A DNA stretch of 64,000 nt from Hyphomicrobiales bacterium (GTDB lineage: Bacteria; Pseudomonadota; Alphaproteobacteria; Rhizobiales; Rhizobiaceae), in assembly GCA_900468805.1 (NCBI GenBank), contig UEIF01000013.1, positions 86,962 through 150,961 of the forward strand, written 5' to 3'. Shown one piece after another: positions 27,847 to 33,783 of the stretch; within the stretch, counting starts at the first letter, position 1; every line of letters starts with the position of its first letter. The notes beneath the pieces were generated by a model that saw nothing but the letters and a program-made list of their open reading frames with translations, was not told where the DNA came from and made no database searches. The position numbers and the translations under genes were made by a program.

Positions 27847-28146
27847 ATGTCTTCCGACTTTTATCCGTCAAGCCTGTCGCGCAATCTCATCCGAACCGGT
27901 GCCTTCGGCTACCGCGAGAATGTGGCGCTCGGCATTCTCAATCGTGCCGAAGATGCCGCCGCCAGGCAGCGGGACCAGCGTTTTGAAGCCATCGGAAATT
28001 TCGTGGCTTTTCCCGATTTCAGCCGTGGGCCGCAGGCCGGCCGCGGAACAAACGCGCGCCGCATCCATTCTCTGGGGCAGTTGCATGTTTCCACATTGGC
28101 AGCCTCTCTGGACAAGCGCTCCGGCATCGGACCCCTGCCCCTTTGA
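27847..28146 (+). CDS. Small rhizobial hypothetical protein (99 aa)
   Basis: A 99-aa protein beginning MSSDFYPSSLSRNLIRTGAFGYREN, with an ideal AAAGGAGG ribosome site 6 nt upstream, so it is likely well expressed. Arg/Gln-rich centre (NRAEDAAARQRDQRFEAI) and no membrane segment. No known domain. First of four short same-strand genes that lie within 1.1 kb. Confidence 0.7.
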   Translation: MSSDFYPSSLSRNLIRTGAFGYRENVALGILNRAEDAAARQRDQRFEAIGNFVAFPDFSRGPQAGRGTNARRIHSLGQLHVSTLAASLDKRSGIGPLPL

Positions 28147-28225
28147 TGCCGCAACGGCCACGCCGGCCAGCCGGCGGCGGCCGCAATACCTGATCTACCC
28201 CGCATCACCACACCAGGAGGAAACC

Positions 28226-28369
28226 ATGGCCAAAGGCCAAGTCCGCAGCAACCGCGAAACCCGCAAGCCGAAGAAGGACCGTAGCGCTTCGGCGGCTACA
28301 CCTGCCCCGGCGCCCGGCACCCAGGTCAAGATGGCAAGCAGCAACACGGGCAGCGACAAGAAGAAATAA
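28226..28369 (+). CDS. 47-aa basic, disordered small protein
   Basis: A 47-aa lysine-rich protein (MAKGQVRSNRETRKPKKDRS at the start, SDKKK at the end) with a Pro/Ala-rich middle; likely disordered and nucleic-acid binding by charge alone. A perfect AGGAGG lies 6 nt before the ATG. I associate short MAKGQ-RSNRE-KPKK proteins with rhizobia; their function is unknown to me. Confidence 0.7.
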   Translation: MAKGQVRSNRETRKPKKDRSASAATPAPAPGTQVKMASSNTGSDKKK

Positions 28370-28389
28370 CGGCCGAGCCCTCCGGTGTG

Positions 28390-28405
28390 ACGGCCCTGCG
28401 GCCGT
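28390..28405 (+). other. Short hairpin between small genes
   Basis: ACGGCC-CTGC-GGCCGT forms a 6-bp stem with a tetraloop 20 nt after the 47-aa gene and 27 nt before the next one. It could reduce read-through or stabilise the processed mRNA. Confidence 0.35.
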
Positions 28406-28432
28406 CCCGCCCAAGTTCCAGAGGATAACAAT

Positions 28433-28609
28433 ATGACCACCGACAAGCGCGCAGCGGAAAATCTCTTTCGCGCGCCGCAGCCCGAAAAAGCCTCCGATGC
28501 CGAAAAGCTTCAGGATGTTCGCAAACGGCTGCGCTTGAAACAACGCGAAACCAGGCAGGATGAACGCCGCCAGCGCCAGATAACGCGGGCGACGCTTCCC
28601 GTCGTTTGA
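28433..28609 (+). CDS. 58-aa charged helical small protein
   Basis: A 58-aa protein starting MTTDKRAAENLFRAPQPEKA and ending TRATLPVV; the middle is almost purely charged helix (RKRLRLKQRETRQDERRQRQ). The ATG follows GAGGATAACAAT. It is collinear and closely spaced with the 47-aa and 81-aa genes. No family recognised. Confidence 0.6.
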   Translation: MTTDKRAAENLFRAPQPEKASDAEKLQDVRKRLRLKQRETRQDERRQRQITRATLPVV

Positions 28610-28692
28610 TCCTGAACCCGCCGGCCCCGAAGAGCTGGAAGACTCCGAAATCGGGATAGCTCGGCATATCAGGAGCGAGCAAGGACCATAAA

Positions 28693-28938
28693 GTGGCAGA
28701 ATTCAATTATCAGACAGAAGCCGGGCTTTACACCGGCAAGACATTGCGCAGCACCCGTGGCCCCCGCTACAAGCGGTTTGAAACCGCCGCGGAAGCGGTG
28801 CGTTTTGCCATGGAAGATATGCCCGGCTCGCAATTGCGCGGCTGCGTGCTGGAAGTGAATGAAGCCCGCTTCGACGAAAGGCAGATCCGCATGCTCTACG
28901 ATGCGCCTGCCTATCCGCTCTCGCGCAGAGAGAAGTGA
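28693..28938 (+). CDS. Small rhizobial hypothetical protein (81 aa)
   Basis: An 81-aa soluble protein with GTG start and AAGGA about 8 nt upstream. KTLRSTRGPRYKRFETAAEAVRFAMEDM followed by LRGCVLEVNEARFDERQIRML is a compact alpha/beta pattern shared, as far as I recall, by many rhizobial hypotheticals. Function unknown. It ends 100 bp before the transglutaminase pair. Confidence 0.72.
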   Translation: MAEFNYQTEAGLYTGKTLRSTRGPRYKRFETAAEAVRFAMEDMPGSQLRGCVLEVNEARFDERQIRMLYDAPAYPLSRREK

Positions 28939-29040
28939 CGGAGACGTGACGGCGCCGCGGTCATTTCCCGCGGTCATTTCTCCCTGCGGTCATGTCCCCA
29001 CGGTTATTCCAGCGCCGCGCCATGAAAACAGGGAGGCAGG

Positions 29041-29940
29041 ATGACGATTTTCTCCGTCCGCCACATCACATCCTATCATTACAAAAGGCCCGTGCATTTC
29101 GGCCAGCACCGGCTGATGTTCCGCCCCCGCGACAGTTTCGACCAGACGCTTCTGAACTGCAGCCTCGATGTCTTTCCCAAGCCGGATTCCGTCCGCTGGA
29201 TCCACGATGTCTTCGGCAACTGCATCGCGCTGGTCGAGATATCGGCGGCCTCCGCCGAACTGCGCTTCGAAACGGTCATCCGCCTCGACCATACGGTGCA
29301 GGTTCCCCTCGATCTGGAGATCGATACGCAGGCGTTGCGCTTTCCCTTTGCGTATGATGACGACGAGGCGATCGATCTCGAACGGACCATCGTCAGGCAC
29401 TATCCCGACGCCGATGACGAGGTGGGCAAATGGGCACGGCAATTCGTGCCCTTGAGCCATCGGGCCCGCACCGGCCATATCCTGATGACGCTCTGCTACG
29501 CCATCCATGAGAGCTTCAACTATAACAGGCGCTCCGAACACGGCACGCAGCCGCCCCGCGATACGCTGCGGCTGCGCAGCGGCACCTGCCGCGATTTCGC
29601 GCTCTTGATGATGGAGGCGACCCGCTCGCTCGGCTTTGCCGCCCGCTTCGTCACCGGCTACGTCTATGTGCCGGATCGCGACGGCTCCGTGACAAGAGGC
29701 GGCGGCGCGACCCATGCCTGGTGCCAGGTCTACCTGCCGGGTGCCGGCTGGGTGGAGTTCGATCCCACCAATGGCATCGTCGGAAGCCGCGACCTGATCC
29801 GCGTCGGTGTCGCACGCGACCCGCGCCAGGCCGTGCCGCTCTCGGGAAGTTACGACGGCGGATCGCGCGATTTCGACAGCATGAGGGTGCAGGTCAACGT
29901 CACCACGGAACGGGAATTCGATGCCGCAGGCGGCGGGTGA
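29041..29940 (+). CDS. Transglutaminase-like cysteine protease family protein
   Basis: A 299-aa cytosolic member of the bacterial transglutaminase-like family. After the N-terminal beta domain (FSVRHITSYHYKRPVHFGQH) comes the catalytic core with Cys in SGTCRDFALLMMEA, His in THAWCQVYLPG and Asp in WVEFDPTNG: a complete Cys-His-Asp triad. Such proteins may hydrolyse or cross-link amide bonds; the substrate is unknown. The second transglutaminase-like gene follows after 66 bp. Confidence 0.88.
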   Translation: MTIFSVRHITSYHYKRPVHFGQHRLMFRPRDSFDQTLLNCSLDVFPKPDSVRWIHDVFGNCIALVEISAASAELRFETVIRLDHTVQVPLDLEIDTQALRFPFAYDDDEAIDLERTIVRHYPDADDEVGKWARQFVPLSHRARTGHILMTLCYAIHESFNYNRRSEHGTQPPRDTLRLRSGTCRDFALLMMEATRSLGFAARFVTGYVYVPDRDGSVTRGGGATHAWCQVYLPGAGWVEFDPTNGIVGSRDLIRVGVARDPRQAVPLSGSYDGGSRDFDSMRVQVNVTTEREFDAAGGG

Positions 29941-30006
29941 CGGAACGCCTGGCCCGCTCACGCATTCGCCTGCAGGACCACCGCTGTTTCAAAGGACCAC
30001 CGCCCC

Positions 30007-30816
30007 ATGAAGATACGCGCAGGCTTTCACATCGGCTATGAATGCGAACACGAAACGCCCATGCTGCTGGTCCTCAACCTCCACCCGTCCCGACGCGTGG
30101 ATCTGCTGACAGAACAGGCGCTCACTTTCGATCAGCCGATCGAAGCCTGGTCCTATACGGACGGCTTCGGCAATGCCTGCAGCCGCATTACAGCGCCGCC
30201 GGGCCTCACGACCATTTCCACCGAATTCGAAATCTATGACAGCGGCCTGCCCGATCCTGTGCCCGATGGCGCCATGCAGCACGATATCAACGATCTTCCC
30301 GATGACGTGCTAGTCTACCTGCTCGGCAGCCGCTATTGCGATACCGATCGTCTGGCCGATTTCGCCTGGAAGACGTTCTTCAAAACACCGCTCGGCTGGC
30401 CGCGCGTCCAGGCGATCCTGGATTTTACCCACAAGCGCATCGCCTTCGACTATCTGAAGGCCGACCCGCTGCGCACCGCCTTCGGCGGCTTTACCGACCG
30501 CACGGGCGTGTGCCGCGACTTCGCCCATCTCGCCATCACGCTCTGCCGCTGCATGAACATTCCGGCGCGCTACTGCACCGGCTATCTCGGCGATATCGGC
30601 GTGCCAAAGGATCCGAACCCTATGGATTTCAGCGCCTGGTTCGAGGTTTATCTCAGCGGCCGCTGGTACACGGTCGACGCCCGCCACAATACCCCGCGCA
30701 TCGGCCGCATCCTGATCGCCACCGGCCGCGACGCCACCGACGTCGCCATGTCGACGGCTTTCGGCCCCGCTGTTCTGAAGCGCTTCGAAGTGATCACGGA
30801 CGAGATGCCGGTTTGA
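30007..30816 (+). CDS. Transglutaminase-like protein, triad His not seen
   Basis: A 269-aa relative of the preceding gene. The Cys motif is intact (TGVCRDFAHLAITLCRCMN) and the Asp segment is RWYTVDARHN. However, the His position before AW is Ser (MDFSAWFEVYL). This may be a subfamily trait rather than decay, because the rest of the fold is well kept. It probably works together with its neighbour on the same substrate class. Confidence 0.85.
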   Translation: MKIRAGFHIGYECEHETPMLLVLNLHPSRRVDLLTEQALTFDQPIEAWSYTDGFGNACSRITAPPGLTTISTEFEIYDSGLPDPVPDGAMQHDINDLPDDVLVYLLGSRYCDTDRLADFAWKTFFKTPLGWPRVQAILDFTHKRIAFDYLKADPLRTAFGGFTDRTGVCRDFAHLAITLCRCMNIPARYCTGYLGDIGVPKDPNPMDFSAWFEVYLSGRWYTVDARHNTPRIGRILIATGRDATDVAMSTAFGPAVLKRFEVITDEMPV

Positions 30817-30930
30817 GACCTGGGAAAGCGGGGAAATTCCACCGTGCGGACCCTCTCCCGCCATAAGACGCAACGATCAGGCCTTGCGTCGCTTTAATGG
30901 CGTCCCCTTGCAATTTTCATTGACCACAGT

Positions 30931-30975
30931 AAGGTAATCAAAATTAAGGTAATCACGATTAAGGTAATCGTAATT
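30931..30975 (+). repeat. Three tandem 15-bp repeats before ATPase gene
   Basis: Three adjacent copies of AAGGTAATCNNNATT at 30931, 30946 and 30961, each exactly 15 bp, with inner triplets AAA, ACG and GTA. The array ends 16 bp before the ATPase start. The fixed bases and spacing, about one and a half helix turns, suggest an iteron-like operator or repeated regulator site. Confidence 0.7.
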
Positions 30976-30991
30976 ACAGTAGGTGGATTGA

Positions 30992-32395
30992 ATGCGGTTT
31001 CTAGGTCGCGAGCGCGAACTTCAGTTGGTGAGAAGCGAGCTGGATTCCTCAAGACCATCCCTCGTCATCTTGTTTGGCCGACGCCGCATCGGCAAGTCGA
31101 GGTTCCTGCGTGAAATCGCCAAAGGCCGTAACGAAATCTACTTTCAGGCGACACGCGTTTCATCGCTTCTTAACCTGGAGCAATTCAAAGCCGAAGTCGG
31201 AAAAACGATTGGTTTCAAGCCACAACTCAACGCTCTGTCCAGTTGGGAGGGCGTCCTCCACTATGTGGCGGAGCGTGCAGCAGAACATCCGGGCCTGATC
31301 GTCACGATCGATGAGTTTCCATACCTTCTCGATGACGAGCCCGCGCTACCTTCCATTCTTCAAAAATTCTGGGACTCTGATGCGCTCAGCCAAGGAGCCA
31401 TGAAGCTGATCCTCTGCGGTTCCGCCATCTCTCAAATGGAAGAATTGTTGGCCGAGCGGAATCCTCTTTACGGGCGCAAGACCTTGTCGCTGGACATGAA
31501 GCCGCTGCCTTTGAGTGACGTTGCCAGATTTTTCCCGGAATACGGGGCTGAAGACATCATCAAGGCTTATGCGATTTTCGGCGGCATTCCCTACTATCTC
31601 CAGCTCTGCAACCCGAACGCGCCCCTTAGGAGCAACGTCGTCAATTTGCTGCTGACCGAGACGGGCACACTGATTGACGAACCGAACACGCTGTTACAAA
31701 CCGAGCTTAGGGAACCGAGCTTTTACTCCAGCATCCTGGCGGCCGTTGCCGATGGCTGTAACAGCAAATCGGAGATCGCAAATCGACTGGGCGCCAAAGC
31801 AGACAGCATCGGACCCTATATGGCAAAATTGATGGTCCTTGATCTCATCAGCAATGCCAAGTCGTTGGATGCCGATGAGAAAGGCCGAAACCGGCGCTAT
31901 CGCGTCGCAGACAGCCTGATTTCCTTCTGGCATCGCTTCGTGCGCCCGAACCTGACTGCGATCAGCAGCGGTTTTGGCGCAGACGTTTATGACCGTGTCG
32001 TGGAGCCTCGGTTTTCAGAATACATGGGCATCGAATTCGAAGCGATCGCGCTGGAATATGCCAGGCTCCACATTCAGGAAATACTCGGAGTCCCTGCCCA
32101 GGAAGTCGGTCAGATCTGGGGCCATTCCGATTTTGACATCGATGTCGCCGGCAGATTGCTGGACGGTGCATTCTTCTATGGGGAGTGCAAATGGAGGTCG
32201 AGCGCGATCGACCTTGGCCATGTAAGGCTGCTACGCGAGCGATCCGAAAAGACACCTTACGGGAAAGGTGCCCCCGACAAGCATTTCCTGTTCTTCAGCA
32301 GAACGGGTTTTTCGAGCGATCTCGCCGATTTGGAAAAAGACGAAAAGCAACTTCATCTGCTCACCCCCGAAACCCTGGTGAGACCGCGCGGGTAG
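30992..32395 (+). CDS. ATPase_2/DUF234-type AAA ATPase with nuclease-like C-terminus
   Basis: A 467-aa ATPase of the archaeal-type ATPase_2 plus DUF234 group. Walker A is GRRRIGKSRF at residue 29, Walker B is IVTIDEF near residue 107, sensor text LILCGSAISQM follows, then a winged-helix region (SKSEIANRLGAKADSIGPYM). The C-terminal part has DFDIDV near residue 380 and FFYGECKW near 399, the spacing of a PD-(D/E)xK nuclease fold. The coding sequence looks lower in GC than its neighbours and is preceded by tandem repeats, both consistent with horizontal gain. Role unknown; defence, plasmid maintenance or DNA processing are all possible. Confidence 0.85.
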   Translation: MRFLGRERELQLVRSELDSSRPSLVILFGRRRIGKSRFLREIAKGRNEIYFQATRVSSLLNLEQFKAEVGKTIGFKPQLNALSSWEGVLHYVAERAAEHPGLIVTIDEFPYLLDDEPALPSILQKFWDSDALSQGAMKLILCGSAISQMEELLAERNPLYGRKTLSLDMKPLPLSDVARFFPEYGAEDIIKAYAIFGGIPYYLQLCNPNAPLRSNVVNLLLTETGTLIDEPNTLLQTELREPSFYSSILAAVADGCNSKSEIANRLGAKADSIGPYMAKLMVLDLISNAKSLDADEKGRNRRYRVADSLISFWHRFVRPNLTAISSGFGADVYDRVVEPRFSEYMGIEFEAIALEYARLHIQEILGVPAQEVGQIWGHSDFDIDVAGRLLDGAFFYGECKWRSSAIDLGHVRLLRERSEKTPYGKGAPDKHFLFFSRTGFSSDLADLEKDEKQLHLLTPETLVRPRG

Positions 32396-32430
32396 CTCCA
32401 GGTTCGCCCTGCAGGGTCTTGCAATAGTCC

Positions 32431-33081
32431 TCACTCGTCAAAAGGCGCCTGCGCAACGAGATCGACCGACGACGCAGGAACCGCATAACCGGGCACGAGA
32501 CGTTCGCCGAAATCGCGGACGAAATTGTCATAGGTCGTTTCAGGCCGCGTGCTGGCGATGTGGCAGAAACAGCCGGTCATCTTCTTCTTCATGCCGAGAC
32601 GGGGAAATTCCGCGAGGATCGCCCTCATCTCCGCCGCCGGAATGAGGCTGTACTGGAAGCCGACGACATCGAGGCAAATGCCGGTCGTGCAAAGCGCGAT
32701 CTCCGCCTCCTTGTAGAGACCGATCGATGGCGTCGAGTTGAGCGCAACCGCATCCCAGATCATCTGGGCGCGGCGCCGGTCAAGCCCGGCATCCACGGCA
32801 AAGCCGCGGGCAAGATCGGCGGCCTCCACCTCGAACCGGCGCGGCCCCGCAAACCGCTCGTTGAGGGTGATGTCATGCAGCAGCGTGCCGAGTGCCACGA
32901 CTTCGCCGTCATGCTCGATCCCCTGCAACTGCGCCGTCCGCACCGCAAACAGCCAGGATCGCATCACGTGATTGAAAAGATAGGGCTCGCAGGCCGACCG
33001 CGCATAGTCCATCGCCCGATCGATGACGGGTGTATCGGAGACGGAAATGCCGGCAACGATCCGTGTCTCTGTCGTGCTCAT
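32431..33081 (-). CDS. HD-domain hydrolase, cyanamide-hydratase-like
   Basis: A 216-aa protein with the metal-binding HD signature: His in FNHVMRSWLF, HD in LGTLLHDITLN and later basic/acidic partners. The order and spacing resemble the cyanamide hydratase-like branch of HD phosphohydrolases. Substrate not deducible. The ATG at 33081 gives MSTTETRIV; a longer frame has no ribosome site. It converges with the ATPase gene 35 bp away. Confidence 0.82.
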   Translation of the reverse strand: MSTTETRIVAGISVSDTPVIDRAMDYARSACEPYLFNHVMRSWLFAVRTAQLQGIEHDGEVVALGTLLHDITLNERFAGPRRFEVEAADLARGFAVDAGLDRRRAQMIWDAVALNSTPSIGLYKEAEIALCTTGICLDVVGFQYSLIPAAEMRAILAEFPRLGMKKKMTGCFCHIASTRPETTYDNFVRDFGERLVPGYAVPASSVDLVAQAPFDE

Positions 33082-33219
33082 AATGCCAAAGCCTTCTTCT
33101 GATGCTGGAAGCAATCAGAGCAATAGGCCTGATCGAAATGCCTCGCCATCGAACGAAGGTTTGCCCATGGTATCAGGCGGCCACCCCTTCGGTCGACGCA
33201 CATCTCGAAATCGCAGTGT

Positions 33220-33413
33220 TCAAAACGCCTTTGGAAGGCCCGCCTGCTTCAGTGTCTCATTGGCAGTATGGCGGGATTTGACGCCATGATCGACCGTGAA
33301 ATGGCGATTTGAAATCGGACTGAATCAAATTTCATGGTCACCTTTTCCCGGCCGAATATATTGCAGCCGGCTTTCAACAGCAACTCTTTAAGTTCCTTGA
33401 GATAGCCGGCCAT
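33220..33413 (-). pseudogene. hicA: HicA-family toxin, disrupted
   Basis: A broken HicA/YcfA-type mRNA interferase directly downstream of the hicB-like gene (ATG 4 nt after its stop). The first part reads MAGYLKELKELLLKAGCNIF in frame 0. The rest of the family sequence continues only in another frame: GDHEI, then a stop where Trp is expected, then FSPISNRHFTVDHG and KSRHTANETLKQAGLPKAF. There are thus two lesions: a one-base frameshift near 33342 and a nonsense codon (TGG to TGA). The conserved His of GDH and the SRHTAN segment remain recognisable. The toxin should be inactive. Confidence 0.82.
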
Positions 33414-33417
33414 CCGG

Positions 33418-33660
33418 TTAGTAGGTGGGATTGGGGATACGAACGAGCTGCTCGGCCATGATATGAACAGGGATTTCCGGCAGGTCCGACGTAAATCCGT
33501 TCAGCTCGAAAAGATCCGTTATTGCAGCGATAACCTTGGGCTCGAGAGCTTCCAAGGTGCTGGCCTCGACGGCCAGCCCGTCGATGTCATTGCTGCTGGC
33601 CACCCAGACGGTGGCCTCTTCATCCCAATCCGCGCGCACAATGATCGATACGTGCTTCAT
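33418..33660 (-). CDS. hicB: HicB-type antitoxin (DUF1902), orphan of broken toxin
   Basis: An 80-aa protein, MKHVSIIVRADWDEEATVWV followed by SNDIDGLAVEASTLEAL and a C-terminal helix, which is the partial RNase H-like fold of DUF1902/HicB antitoxins. It normally binds and blocks the adjacent HicA toxin and represses the operon. The gene is intact whereas its toxin partner is not, and the start at 33660 fits the family length. Gene order here is antitoxin first, toxin second. Confidence 0.82.
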   Translation of the reverse strand: MKHVSIIVRADWDEEATVWVASSNDIDGLAVEASTLEALEPKVIAAITDLFELNGFTSDLPEIPVHIMAEQLVRIPNPTY

Positions 33661-33783
33661 ACGATGAGTTCTCCAAAGGGGACACGATTGTCCTAAACGT
33701 TCACACACCACCGTTGTAGTTTGCTCACGTGTCATAGTGCACATATGTAGCGGAAAAAAAGTGAATTTTTAGTAGAGCCATTT

